Below are positions 9,242 to 17,791 of a stretch of DNA of 64,000 bases, one piece after another; the stretch's first letter is position 1; each line of letters starts with the position of its first letter. Source of the stretch: Bacteroidales bacterium (GTDB lineage Bacteria > Bacteroidota > Bacteroidia > Bacteroidales > P3); NCBI GenBank assembly GCA_017960605.1, contig JAGCYV010000001.1, positions 17,900-81,899 on the forward strand. Direction: 5' to 3'. The position numbers and the translations under genes were made by a program. The notes beneath the pieces are model-generated. The model was not told the origin of the DNA, searched no databases, and saw nothing but the letters and a program-made list of their open reading frames with translations.

Positions 9242-9994
9242 ATGCAAAACGACACGATAGACACCCTCTTGCGGCACCGCTCTGTCCGCCAGTTCACCCC
9301 CGAGGCCATCGATTCCGACACCCTGAAGGAAATCCTCGAGTGCGGCCTCCGCGCCTCCAATACGGGCAACATGCAACTATACAGTGTGATTACCACCACG
9401 CAGGAACCCCTCAGGAGCGAGCTCTGCAAGCTGCACTTCGGCCAGTGTGCCACCGCCCCGTTGTGGCTCACCGTCTGCACCGATGTGGCTCGCTATCATC
9501 AGTACTGCCGTGTTAATCAGTGTGATGAGCCTTATGGCAACCTGCTGTGGTTCGTCTCCGCCCTCGTCGATGCCTCGCTCTGCGCCCAGAACATTTGTGT
9601 GGCCGCCGAGTCCAAGGGTTTGGGGTTCTGCTATCTCGGCACCGTCAACTACAACACGCGCCAGATAGCCGAGTTGCTGCAATGCCCCAAGGGGGTGGTG
9701 CCAGTCATCGCCATCGCGATGGGTCATCCCGCTGAGGAACCTCGCATGAGCGAACGTCTGGGACAGGATGCAGTGGTACACAACGAAACCTATCACGTGC
9801 CGACCGACGACGAACTGGTTGCCAGCCATAAGGTGCGCGACGAGCACCCCTTCAACCGACAGATGGTTCGTGAGAACGGCACCCGCAACTACTGCGAGAT
9901 TTTCACCACCAAGCGCTATCCGCACGACATGAATGTCGCCGTCAGCCGCGACCTGTTGCAGTTCCTCCAAGAGAGCGGCATGTGGGATTTCTGA
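9242..9994 (+). CDS. Nitroreductase family oxidoreductase (NfsA/FRP-like)
   Basis: 250 residues. The N-terminal RSVRQF segment, an ASNTGNMQ FMN-binding loop, a central GLGFCYLGTVNYN region and a basic C-terminal section are the plan of NfsA/FRP flavoreductases. These use NAD(P)H to reduce flavins, nitro compounds or quinones. It begins 16 bp after the glycosyltransferase and may end this operon, since a separate promoter follows. The physiological substrate is unknown. Confidence 0.82.
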   Translation: MQNDTIDTLLRHRSVRQFTPEAIDSDTLKEILECGLRASNTGNMQLYSVITTTQEPLRSELCKLHFGQCATAPLWLTVCTDVARYHQYCRVNQCDEPYGNLLWFVSALVDASLCAQNICVAAESKGLGFCYLGTVNYNTRQIAELLQCPKGVVPVIAIAMGHPAEEPRMSERLGQDAVVHNETYHVPTDDELVASHKVRDEHPFNRQMVRENGTRNYCEIFTTKRYPHDMNVAVSRDLLQFLQESGMWDF

Positions 9995-10012
9995 TTGATT
10001 CATTGATGATTT

Positions 10013-10043
10013 TTTGTAGGTTGAGAAAAAAAGTGTATCTTTG
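10013..10043 (+). promoter_or_regulatory. Bacteroidetes-type promoter of the MORN gene
   Basis: TTTG, a 19-bp spacer and a perfect TAnnTTTG box (TATCTTTG), about 43 bp before the chosen ATG. It also shows that the downstream coding region starts at 10087 and not further upstream. Confidence 0.8.
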
Positions 10044-10086
10044 CAGTCGAGATATTGCTGTTTTGTATCATAAAAATCATCAAATT

Positions 10087-11379
10087 ATGAAAAAGTTTTT
10101 TATCGGTTTTCTCTTGGTTTTGTCGGTGTCGGCAGCTGTGTCGGCACAGGAGAATAGCGAACGTTGGCGCGAGATGCTGCAGAAGGTGACGACGAATGTG
10201 ACGATGGAGATCGGCGGCGTGAAGATTATCGGCAATATCGGCCAAGGAGACTTGGTGTTGCAGTACCGTCCGGATGGCAGCCTGTTTTGCGGCGGCCTCG
10301 GAACGGACGGAAACACGCTGACGGAAGGCATGCTGGTGAGCGGCGAAGGCCGGGAGATTGCCAACTGTCCCGGAGGCTGGGCCTATAGCGGCGGCTTCAA
10401 AGGGGACAGAAAGGAGATGTTCGGGACGGTATATGGGCGCGACGGGAAGGTGCTGTATATGGGACCTTTTCTGAACGACCAGCCGACGAGTGCCTATCCG
10501 GATACGGGTTCGATGATATTGGCGATGAAGACGTTTGCGGCGGAGGATTTGAGCGACGGGGGTGTGTATGTGGGTGAGTTTGAGGATGGCAAGAGATCGG
10601 GTCTGGGAATGTATATCTGGGCGTCGGGCAATGCCTGGTACGGTCACTGGAAGGAGTGGAACCGCGAGGGTACGGGTCTTCAGATGAACTATGACGGAAG
10701 CTACATGACGGGCACCTGGAAGGATGGAAAGTATGTGGATGCCCAGCAGCAGAAGCAGCAGGAGGAAGAGGATGATCCCATCGTGCGGGCGAAGATGAAG
10801 AGACGTTGGGAGGATGTGTTCAATTTCGAGAAGCGGATGTATTATGACCGCGGAACCTATCATATCGGCGAGAAGGAAGAAGGAATTGCGATGCGTGTGT
10901 GGGGTCGGCTTCCGTACAAGTGCCACGTGTATGTGGGCGGTTACGACTATGGCTTCCAGGGGAATGGCATGATGATGGTGGCGGAAGGATACGACATAAG
11001 CAACTGCAACGACGGATGGGTGTATGTGGGGCATTACGATAAAGGAGAGAAGGATGGAGATGTGGGAAAGGTATATGACCATGAAGGAAATCTGATATAC
11101 TACGGAGCGTTCCGCAAGGGGAAGCCTGTGGGTGTGTATCCGTCGAAGGAGTCGTATCCGTCGTACAAGTTCGAGATAGTGAACTACCCGAGCGGTGACA
11201 AGTATATCGGAGAGACGAAGAAGGGGAAGAGACAGGGTACAGGCCTTTATGTGAGTGAGAACGGCAATGCGTGGTTCGGCCACTGGGAGAACGGAACGTT
11301 GAACGGCGAGGGCCTGTTTATGACGATGGATGGGAAATATGCGATTGGAACGTGGAGTGCCGGGAAGAGGGTGAGGTGA
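10087..11379 (+). CDS. Secreted MORN-repeat protein
   Basis: 430 residues starting with a clear signal peptide (MKKFFIGFLLVLSVS, cleavage near SAQE). The rest is MORN-type repeats: YVGEFEDGKRSGLGMY, WYGHWKEWNREGTGL, YIGETKKGKRQGTGLY and WFGHWENGTLNGEGL. These fall in two blocks separated by an acidic, glutamine-rich linker near residues 219-230. MORN repeats form extended beta sheets that bind proteins or lipids. The open frame extends 35 codons upstream, but the ATG just after the promoter starts the signal peptide. A weak hairpin follows the stop. Confidence 0.85.
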   Translation: MKKFFIGFLLVLSVSAAVSAQENSERWREMLQKVTTNVTMEIGGVKIIGNIGQGDLVLQYRPDGSLFCGGLGTDGNTLTEGMLVSGEGREIANCPGGWAYSGGFKGDRKEMFGTVYGRDGKVLYMGPFLNDQPTSAYPDTGSMILAMKTFAAEDLSDGGVYVGEFEDGKRSGLGMYIWASGNAWYGHWKEWNREGTGLQMNYDGSYMTGTWKDGKYVDAQQQKQQEEEDDPIVRAKMKRRWEDVFNFEKRMYYDRGTYHIGEKEEGIAMRVWGRLPYKCHVYVGGYDYGFQGNGMMMVAEGYDISNCNDGWVYVGHYDKGEKDGDVGKVYDHEGNLIYYGAFRKGKPVGVYPSKESYPSYKFEIVNYPSGDKYIGETKKGKRQGTGLYVSENGNAWFGHWENGTLNGEGLFMTMDGKYAIGTWSAGKRVR

Positions 11380-11414
11380 CCGCGTGCTCGCGGAGAGCAT
11401 TAAATAAAAACAAT

Positions 11415-11445
11415 TTTGTTAGATTGGTTTTTTGACGTAAATTTG
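11415..11445 (+). promoter_or_regulatory. Bacteroidetes-type promoter of the etf operon
   Basis: TTTG, 19 bp, then TAAATTTG, a perfect -7 box ending 22 bp before the etfB start codon. It probably drives etfB, etfA, the small acidic gene and the acyl-CoA dehydrogenase together. Confidence 0.8.
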
Positions 11446-11467
11446 CATTTTATTAACTAAATAGACT

Positions 11468-12337
11468 ATGAGTTTGAAAATCGTTGTACTTGCCAAACAA
11501 GTGCCTGACACAAGGAATGTTGGCAAGGATGCTATGACGGCGGAGGGTACGGTGAACCGTGCCGCGCTGCCTGCCATTTTTAACCCCGAAGACCTGAATG
11601 CTTTGGAACAGGCGCTGCGCCTGAAGGAGAAAGACCCCGAAACGACGGTGGGCCTGCTGACGATGGGTCCGCCGCGAGCGGGCGAGATTATCCGCGAGGG
11701 TCTCTATCGCGGAGCCGACACGGGCTGGCTGCTGACCGACCGTCTGTTTGCGGGTGCCGACACGCTGGCTACGAGCTACGCGCTGGCTACGGCTATCAAG
11801 AAGATTGGCGATGTGGATCTGGTCATCGGCGGCCGTCAGGCCATCGACGGCGACACCGCCCAGGTAGGTCCCCAGGTGGCCCAGAAGCTGGGTTTGAACC
11901 AGGTGACCTACGCCGAGGAAATCCTCAAGGTGGAGAACGGAAAGGCCACCATCCGCCGCATGATTGACGGCGGTGTGGAGGTGGTCGAGGCGCCGCTGCC
12001 TTTGGTCGTCACCGTGAACGGGAGCGCCGCCGAGTGCCGCCCAGCCAACGCCAAGCTGGTGATGAAGTACAAGTATGCCGCCTGCCCGCTGGAAGTGGCA
12101 GAGGACGACAAACGCAAAGAACTGCGTGCTGAGAGACCTTACCTCAACCTCATCCAGTGGAGTGTGGCCGATGTCGATGGCGACCCCAGCCAGTGCGGCA
12201 TGAGCGGCAGCCCGACGAAGGTGAAGGAGGTGCAGAGCATCGCCTTCCAGGCGAAGGAGAGCAAGTGCCTCACCGGCGCCGATACCGACATCGAAGGAAT
12301 GATTAAGGAGTTGTTGGACGAAAAGATAATTGGATAG
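11468..12337 (+). CDS. etfB: Electron transfer flavoprotein beta subunit
   Basis: 289 residues. The EtfB/FixA signature is clear: an N-terminal KIVVLAKQVPDT, and the central VIGGRQAIDGDTAQVGPQVAQ loop that binds the second cofactor (AMP or FAD). With EtfA it carries electrons between acyl-CoA dehydrogenases and other redox partners. It is followed at once by etfA and, after a small gene, by an acyl-CoA dehydrogenase, so the four likely form one redox unit. Whether it is bifurcating cannot be settled here. Confidence 0.95.
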   Translation: MSLKIVVLAKQVPDTRNVGKDAMTAEGTVNRAALPAIFNPEDLNALEQALRLKEKDPETTVGLLTMGPPRAGEIIREGLYRGADTGWLLTDRLFAGADTLATSYALATAIKKIGDVDLVIGGRQAIDGDTAQVGPQVAQKLGLNQVTYAEEILKVENGKATIRRMIDGGVEVVEAPLPLVVTVNGSAAECRPANAKLVMKYKYAACPLEVAEDDKRKELRAERPYLNLIQWSVADVDGDPSQCGMSGSPTKVKEVQSIAFQAKESKCLTGADTDIEGMIKELLDEKIIG

Positions 12338-12338
12338 T

Positions 12339-13394
12339 ATGAACAACGTTTTTGTATATATCGAGATTGAGGGCACCGAGGTGCGCGAGGTGAGCCAGGA
12401 GTTGCTGACCAAAGGCCGCAAGCTGGCCAATGAAGTCGGTGTGGAGCTGCACGCTGTGGCTATCGGCACCGGCATCAAAGGAAAGGTGGAAGAGCAGGTG
12501 CTGCCCTACGGAGTGGATAAACTCTTCGTGTTCGACGCTCCCGAACTGTTCCCCTACACTTCGGCCCCGCATACGGACATCGTGGTGAACCTCTTCAAGG
12601 AGGAGCAGCCGCAGATTTGCCTGATGGGCGCCACCGTCATCGGACGTGACCTCGGCCCGCGTGTGAGCTCGAGCCTCACCAGCGGTCTGACGGCCGACTG
12701 CACGCAGCTGGAGATAGGCCCCTATGAGGACAAGAAGAGCGGCAAGGTGTATGAGAACCTGCTGTACCAGATACGTCCCGCTTTCGGTGGCAACATCGTG
12801 GCCACCATCGTGAATCCCGACCACCGTCCGCAGATGGCCACCGTCCGCAGCGGCGTCATGCAGAAGGCCGTGTATGACGGGCTCGGCGACCGAAGTGGAG
12901 CCAAGGCCTCCCAGGCCTGCAAGAAAGAGGTCGTCTATCCCGAAGTGAGTAAGTACGTCTCGCCCGAGGCCTTCGTGGTAAAAGTGCTCGACCACCATGT
13001 AGAGGCTGCCAAGCACAACCTCAAAGGCGCTCCCATCGTGGTGAGCGGCGGCTACGGCGTGGGTTCGAAGGAAGGCTTCGATATGCTCTTCGAGCTGGCC
13101 AAAGTGCTTCACGGCGAGGTGGGCGGCAGTCGTGCCGCCGTCGATGCCGGATGGATTGACAACGACCGCCAGATAGGCCAGACGGGTGTCACTGTGCACC
13201 CGAAGGTGTATATCGCCTGCGGCATCAGCGGTCAGATACAGCATATCGCCGGCATGCAGGACAGCGGTATCATCATCAGCATCAACAGCGACCCCGAGGC
13301 CCCCATCAACAAGATCGCCGACTATGTGATCACCGGCACGGTGGAAGAGGTGGTCCCCAAGATGATCAAGTATTACAAACAAAATAGCAAGTGA
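12339..13394 (+). CDS. etfA: Electron transfer flavoprotein alpha subunit
   Basis: 351 residues from the ATG just after the etfB stop; a TTG three codons earlier would overlap etfB and is less likely. The C-terminal FAD-binding domain is canonical: GQTGVTVHPKVYIACGISG, then QHIAGM and a stretch ending in DPEAPINKIADY. It forms the Etf heterodimer with the preceding gene product. A very short gap separates it from the small acidic gene. Confidence 0.95.
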   Translation: MNNVFVYIEIEGTEVREVSQELLTKGRKLANEVGVELHAVAIGTGIKGKVEEQVLPYGVDKLFVFDAPELFPYTSAPHTDIVVNLFKEEQPQICLMGATVIGRDLGPRVSSSLTSGLTADCTQLEIGPYEDKKSGKVYENLLYQIRPAFGGNIVATIVNPDHRPQMATVRSGVMQKAVYDGLGDRSGAKASQACKKEVVYPEVSKYVSPEAFVVKVLDHHVEAAKHNLKGAPIVVSGGYGVGSKEGFDMLFELAKVLHGEVGGSRAAVDAGWIDNDRQIGQTGVTVHPKVYIACGISGQIQHIAGMQDSGIIISINSDPEAPINKIADYVITGTVEEVVPKMIKYYKQNSK

Positions 13395-13397
13395 CGT

Positions 13398-13649
13398 ATG
13401 GGAAAGACAATGCAACAGATTGACCACGATGCGTGGGAAGAAGGTTACGGCCGCAACAGCGGAGCGGTGAACCAGGAATGCAACGACCTCACGTTGAAGG
13501 CTATGTACGAGGAACTGGCCAGACGCAAGGCTGAGAAAGAAGGGGTCAAGGAAGAACCGCCCAAAGAACTCACCCAGGAAGAGAAGGACGAAAAGTGGGA
13601 AAAAGTGATGGACTCCCTGAGTTGGGTGGATGAGGATTATAAACCCTGA
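13398..13649 (+). CDS. Small acidic protein between etfA and acyl-CoA dehydrogenase
   Basis: 83 residues, strongly charged, with no signal or membrane segment. The middle is predicted helical (YEELARRKAEKEG) and the end is rich in Glu, Lys and Asp. It begins four bases after the etfA stop and is 48 bp before the dehydrogenase, so it is placed to be co-translated with them. I do not recognise the family. A role as a small partner of Etf or the dehydrogenase is an inference from position alone. Confidence 0.7.
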   Translation: MGKTMQQIDHDAWEEGYGRNSGAVNQECNDLTLKAMYEELARRKAEKEGVKEEPPKELTQEEKDEKWEKVMDSLSWVDEDYKP

Positions 13650-13697
13650 AATAATCAGAAAATATAAGGATTAGAAAATAAAAAAGAGAAACAATAC

Positions 13698-15407
13698 ATG
13701 GCAAACTACTATAACGACCACCCGGAGATAGCGTTTCATCTGGAACATCCGCTGATGAAGCGTCTGGTGGAACTGAAAGAGAAGAACTACGCCGATGCCG
13801 CGAACTATGCCGATGCGCCGGTGGATTATGAGGACGCGATTGAGAACTACCGCCGTATTCTCGACATCACGGGCGATGTGGCGGCCAATGTCATCGAGCC
13901 CAACTCGGAGAGCGTGGATCTGGAAGGCCCGCATCTGGAGAACGGCCGCATGATCTATGCCTCCAAGACCTTCGAGAACCTCGACGTGACCCGTAAGGCC
14001 GGCCTCTACGGTGTCTCGATGCCGCGTCGCTACGGCGGACTGAACCTGCCGAGTGTCATCTTCTCGATGATGAGCGAGATTATCAGTGCCTCCGATGCCG
14101 GCTTCCAGAACATCTGGAGCCTGCAGAGCTGCATCGACACCCTCTATGAGTTCGGCAGCGAGGAGCAGCGTGCGAAGTACATCCCCCGCATCTGCGCCGG
14201 CGAGACGATGAGTATGGACCTCACCGAACCCGACGCCGGTAGCGACCTGCAGCGCGTCATGCTCAAGGCTACCTTCGACGAGAAGGAGAACTGCTGGCGC
14301 CTGAACGGTGTGAAGCGCTTCATCACCAACGGCGACTCCGACATCCACCTCGTGCTGGCCCGCTCGGAAGAGGGGACCAAGGACGGACGCGGATTGTCGA
14401 TGTTCATCTATGACAAGCGCAACGGCGGCGTGGATGTGCGTCATATCGAGCACAAACTCGGCATCCACGGAAGCCCCACCTGCGAGCTGACCTACAAGAA
14501 TGCGAAGGCCGAGCTCTGCGGCGACCGCAAGCTGGGTCTCATCAAGTACGTGATGGCGCTGATGAACGGCGCCCGTCTGGGTATCGCCGCCCAGAGCGTG
14601 GGTGTGGAGCAGGAAGCCTACAACGAGGGTCTGGCCTATGCCCGCGAACGTGCCCAGTTCGGCGAGAAGATCATCAACTTCCCCGCCGTCTATGACATGC
14701 TGAGCCGCATGAAGGCCAAACTCGACGCCGGCCGTTCGTTGCTCTACCAGACCGCCCGCTATGTCGATCTCTACAAGAGCCTCGAGGACATCCAGCGCGA
14801 CCGCAAACTGGAGCCCGAGGAGCGCAACGAGATGAAGCTGTACAGCCGTCTGGCCGACGCCTTCACGCCGCTGGCCAAAGGGATGAACAGCGAATACGCC
14901 AGCCAGAACGCCTACGACGCCATCAGTATCCACGGCGGCTCGGGATTCATCATGGAATACAAGAGCCAGCGCCTCTACCGCGACGCCCGTATCTTCAGTA
15001 TCTATGAGGGTACCACGCAGCTGCAGGTGGTGGCGGCCATCCGCTACGTCACCAACGGCACCTACCTTCAGGTCATCAAAGACATGATGCAGAGCGAGGT
15101 GAGCGACGAGATGAAGCCCTTGAAGGCCCGCATCGCTCCGCTGGTTAATCTCTACGAGCAGGCCGTCAACTACGTGAAGGAGCAAGGCAACCAGGATGTG
15201 CACGACTTCCTGGCACGCCGCCTCTACGACATGACCGCCGAAATCATCATGAGCCTGCTTATCATGGACGATGCCACCCGTGCGCCGGAACTCTTCTCCA
15301 AGAGTGCCCATGTCTATGTCCGTATGACGGAAGAGGACGTCTGTGCGAAGGCCTACTATGTGATGCACTTCACCGAGGCCGACCTCGCCAACTTCCGCGC
15401 CGAATAA
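13698..15407 (+). CDS. Acyl-CoA dehydrogenase
   Basis: 569 residues, longer than the 380-residue classic enzymes because of an extra C-terminal helical region. The FAD-binding LTEPDAGSD motif (about 176-184) and the catalytic glutamate in IYEGTTQLQ (Glu437) are present. It oxidises an acyl-CoA to the enoyl-CoA and should pass electrons to the Etf encoded upstream. In reverse, such complexes can act as enoyl-CoA reductases in fermenting Bacteroidales. Chain length preference is not readable. Confidence 0.92.
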   Translation: MANYYNDHPEIAFHLEHPLMKRLVELKEKNYADAANYADAPVDYEDAIENYRRILDITGDVAANVIEPNSESVDLEGPHLENGRMIYASKTFENLDVTRKAGLYGVSMPRRYGGLNLPSVIFSMMSEIISASDAGFQNIWSLQSCIDTLYEFGSEEQRAKYIPRICAGETMSMDLTEPDAGSDLQRVMLKATFDEKENCWRLNGVKRFITNGDSDIHLVLARSEEGTKDGRGLSMFIYDKRNGGVDVRHIEHKLGIHGSPTCELTYKNAKAELCGDRKLGLIKYVMALMNGARLGIAAQSVGVEQEAYNEGLAYARERAQFGEKIINFPAVYDMLSRMKAKLDAGRSLLYQTARYVDLYKSLEDIQRDRKLEPEERNEMKLYSRLADAFTPLAKGMNSEYASQNAYDAISIHGGSGFIMEYKSQRLYRDARIFSIYEGTTQLQVVAAIRYVTNGTYLQVIKDMMQSEVSDEMKPLKARIAPLVNLYEQAVNYVKEQGNQDVHDFLARRLYDMTAEIIMSLLIMDDATRAPELFSKSAHVYVRMTEEDVCAKAYYVMHFTEADLANFRAE

Positions 15408-15412
15408 AACAG

Positions 15413-15506
15413 CAAGGTGAAAGGTGAAGGATCAAAGGTGAAAGGCAGCAGGCGTGTCGTTCTGGTCGCGTTGCTTTTCACCTTTCCTCTTTCACCCTTT
15501 GCTTTT
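15413..15506 (+). repeat. Heptamer repeat with inverted arms over a gene start
   Basis: The left arm repeats AGGTGAA-like 7-bp units and spans the GTG start of the PagL-like gene. About 30 bp later the right arm repeats the complement (CTTTCAC-like, also 7 bp). The arms can pair as a hairpin around the translation start. The right arm encodes the hydrophobic core of the signal peptide. Confidence 0.75.
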
Positions 15507-16499
15507 ACCGCCCACGGGCAACCGTCGCATTACAGCTTCTCCGCCACCTCGGGCAAGGTGATCGCCACCAACGGCTCGCCCTTCAACGGCAAGTCGCCGA
15601 CGGTGGGAATCGATGCGGCCCTCTATTGGCAGCAGACCGACAGCAGCGCCTGCGCCTTGTTTTGGGACCAGCCTTTCTTCGGGCTGAGGACAAACTACGC
15701 CCATGTGTTCAATGCGGTGGCCGGCGACCGTATAGGGCTGGCGGGCTTCCTGCAGGGAACGCTGGTGGGCCACCTCGACTGGACCTACAGCGTGGGACTT
15801 TCGTTCTACACGCGGCCTTACAGCCACTTCCCCAATCCCAAGAACGACTACATCGGCTCTGTGGCCAATTGCCTGATTGACCTGGGGCTGTTGTACAACA
15901 TCCCCCTGCCGTCCGACAACACCCTTTTCCTCTCCGCCAAAGTGGTGCATTCCAGCAACGGCTACCTCTACAAGCCCAATCACGGGCTCAACTACATGCA
16001 GCTGGAGGTGGGCTTGCGGCGCGGTCCTCAGCGTGAAAGGAGTCGCCAGCGGGTGGATTTCCCCTCCTTCGTCCCTTCCGGCGCCCCGTTCGTGATGGTG
16101 GCTCCGGCATTGGTGCAGTCGCGCTACGACCCGTTGACGGTCATCCGCTACTATCCCGCCTACACCGTGCAGCTGGGCTATATCCAGCATGTGCACCCCT
16201 GTTTCTCCTACGGGGCCGCGTTGGACCTCTCCTACAACTTCACCCACCGCCTGCTGGCGCCGTCCGGCGAGTGGCCTGTCTATCCCGCCGCCTCGGTCTT
16301 CGGCGACTGCCAGTGGGGACCGCTGGTGCTCCGCCTCGGGCTGGCCCGCTATCTGGCCTATTACCCCCTCAACTGGGAGCCCTACTACGAGCGCGTGGGC
16401 CTCTACTACCGCTTCGGGCGTCAGATGGCCGGCGTCGGCATGAAGGTGCATTACGACCACATCGACTACATCGAGTGGACGTGGGCTATCGAGCTTTGA
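15417..16499 (+). CDS. PagL-like lipid A 3-O-deacylase (acyloxyacyl hydrolase family)
   Basis: 360 residues, signal peptide then an outer-membrane beta barrel. The PagL catalytic motif H-x-S-N is present as His178-Ser-Ser180-Asn181, followed by a PNHGLNYMQ segment matching the family's PNxG. PagL removes an ester-linked acyl chain from lipid A in the outer membrane. The barrel part is longer than Pseudomonas PagL. GTG start; a second GTG seven codons later is possible. The first 30 codons are built from an inverted heptamer repeat, and the signal core is read from it. Confidence 0.75.
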   Translation: MKGEGSKVKGSRRVVLVALLFTFPLSPFAFTAHGQPSHYSFSATSGKVIATNGSPFNGKSPTVGIDAALYWQQTDSSACALFWDQPFFGLRTNYAHVFNAVAGDRIGLAGFLQGTLVGHLDWTYSVGLSFYTRPYSHFPNPKNDYIGSVANCLIDLGLLYNIPLPSDNTLFLSAKVVHSSNGYLYKPNHGLNYMQLEVGLRRGPQRERSRQRVDFPSFVPSGAPFVMVAPALVQSRYDPLTVIRYYPAYTVQLGYIQHVHPCFSYGAALDLSYNFTHRLLAPSGEWPVYPAASVFGDCQWGPLVLRLGLARYLAYYPLNWEPYYERVGLYYRFGRQMAGVGMKVHYDHIDYIEWTWAIEL

Positions 16500-16521
16500 A
16501 TGAGGCCATAAGCAGAAAGTT

Positions 16522-16553
16522 TTTGTCGCATTCGGGAAAAATGTGTAAATTTG
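16522..16553 (+). promoter_or_regulatory. Bacteroidetes-type promoter of the DRTGG gene
   Basis: TTTG, 20 bp, then TAAATTTG, 32 bp before the DRTGG gene ATG. It likely drives the DRTGG, PHP and DUF4476 genes. Confidence 0.8.
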
Positions 16554-16585
16554 CATTTTGAAAATCAACGACAAAAAATCATCAA

Positions 16586-16921
16586 ATGAAAGTTAGAGAA
16601 CTTGTTGAGAAACTGAATCTCAAAGTGTTGTGCGGTGAGAACGGCCTCGACCGCGATATCGACGGCTGCTATGTCAGCGACCTGCTGAGCGACGTGATGG
16701 GCAATGCCGAGATGGGCAACGTCTGGGTCACCCTGCAAACCCACAAGAACGTGATGGCCATCGCCTCGCTGAAGGAGCTGGCCTGCGTCATCCTCGTCAA
16801 AGGCCTCACCGCCCCCGAAGACACCGTCGAGCAGAGCAACGAAGAGGGCATCCCCTTCCTCAGCACCGATATGCAGACCTACGAGACGGTCGGTAAAATC
16901 TATCAGTTATTGAATGTCTGA
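16586..16921 (+). CDS. DRTGG-domain protein
   Basis: 111 residues, a stand-alone DRTGG-like domain: MKVRELVEKLNLKVLCG, an IDGCYVSDLLSDVMG segment and the closing TYETVGKIYQLL are typical. In other bacteria single-domain DRTGG proteins sit beside PHP proteins and redox enzymes such as [FeFe]-hydrogenases, and their role is unknown; they may bind a nucleotide. Here a PHP gene follows directly, which supports the pairing, but no hydrogenase gene is in the window. Confidence 0.8.
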   Translation: MKVRELVEKLNLKVLCGENGLDRDIDGCYVSDLLSDVMGNAEMGNVWVTLQTHKNVMAIASLKELACVILVKGLTAPEDTVEQSNEEGIPFLSTDMQTYETVGKIYQLLNV

Positions 16922-17010
16922 ATGTTTGATTGTTTGAATGTTTGAGTGGCTGGCGTGTGTTTGACCGCGTAGCACTCATGCAATCAAGCAATCAGTCAAT
17001 CAAGCAATAG
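16919..17010 (+). repeat. Octamer repeat pair between DRTGG and PHP genes
   Basis: The left arm has units like GATTGTTT/GAATGTTT, all 8 bp. The right arm has the complementary CAATCAAG units, also 8 bp. A 35-bp loop separates them. The repeat starts at the DRTGG stop and ends just before the PHP start codon, so it fills the whole gap. Confidence 0.8.
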
Positions 17011-17012
17011 CA

Positions 17013-17789
17013 ATGGTTGCTCCTTTCAAGGCCGACCTGCACATCCACACGGTGCTCTCGCCGTGCGGCGACCTCGAGATGTCGCCTACGGCCATCGTCG
17101 AACGGGCGCTGGCACGTGGATTGGACATGATCGCCATCAGCGACCACAACACCACCCGTCAGGTGAAGGTGGCCCAGAAGGTGGGTCGCGAGAAGGGCTT
17201 GTTCGTCCTCGGCGGCGTGGAGGTCACCTCGCAGGAGGAAACCCACTGCCTCTGCTACTTCAAGGACGACGCCCAGCTCGACGCCTTCCAGCTCTTCCTC
17301 GACGCCCATCTGCCCAAGATCCCCAACGACGAGGACCGCTTCGGCTACCAGCTCATCGTCGATGAGAACGACGAGATTGTGGGCGAGGAGGAGTACCACC
17401 TGCTGAACGCCATCGACGTCGATATCGACGGCATCTACGACGAGGTGCACCGCATCGGCGGCCTCTTCGTGCCGGCACATATCAACAAGGGCACCACCTC
17501 GCTCATGAGCCAGCTGGGCTTCGTGCCGCCCGACCTCCGTGCCGACGGCCTCGAAATCAATTTCCGCATCACCAAGGATGAAATCCTGAAGAAATTCGCC
17601 TACCTCAAGCGCTTCAACTTCATCACCGACAGCGATGCCCATTTCATCGACAACGTGGGCGACGTCTATAACCTCGTCTATATGGAGCACCGCACCTTCG
17701 ACGAGTTCGCGATGGCGCTGCACGGCGAGGAGGGGCGCTGGATAGACACCATGTATTTCCGTGAACACAAACTGAGAAAAATCCTGTAG
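17013..17789 (+). CDS. PHP-domain metal-dependent phosphoesterase
   Basis: 258 residues. The PHP metal-binding motifs are in order: DLHIHT (His10, His12), AISDHN, a VPAHINKGT segment and a late DSDAHF. Members hydrolyse phosphoesters (for example 3',5'-nucleoside bisphosphates or short RNA) using three metals. It is cytosolic, without a signal peptide. It sits between the DRTGG and DUF4476 genes and is probably co-transcribed, although a hairpin-forming octamer repeat separates it from DRTGG. Substrate unknown. Confidence 0.88.
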   Translation: MVAPFKADLHIHTVLSPCGDLEMSPTAIVERALARGLDMIAISDHNTTRQVKVAQKVGREKGLFVLGGVEVTSQEETHCLCYFKDDAQLDAFQLFLDAHLPKIPNDEDRFGYQLIVDENDEIVGEEEYHLLNAIDVDIDGIYDEVHRIGGLFVPAHINKGTTSLMSQLGFVPPDLRADGLEINFRITKDEILKKFAYLKRFNFITDSDAHFIDNVGDVYNLVYMEHRTFDEFAMALHGEEGRWIDTMYFREHKLRKIL

Positions 17790-17791
17790 TT

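Noticed and set aside
13671-15368. Long open frame opposite the acyl-CoA dehydrogenase
   Set aside because: Antisense shadow with no recognisable motif.
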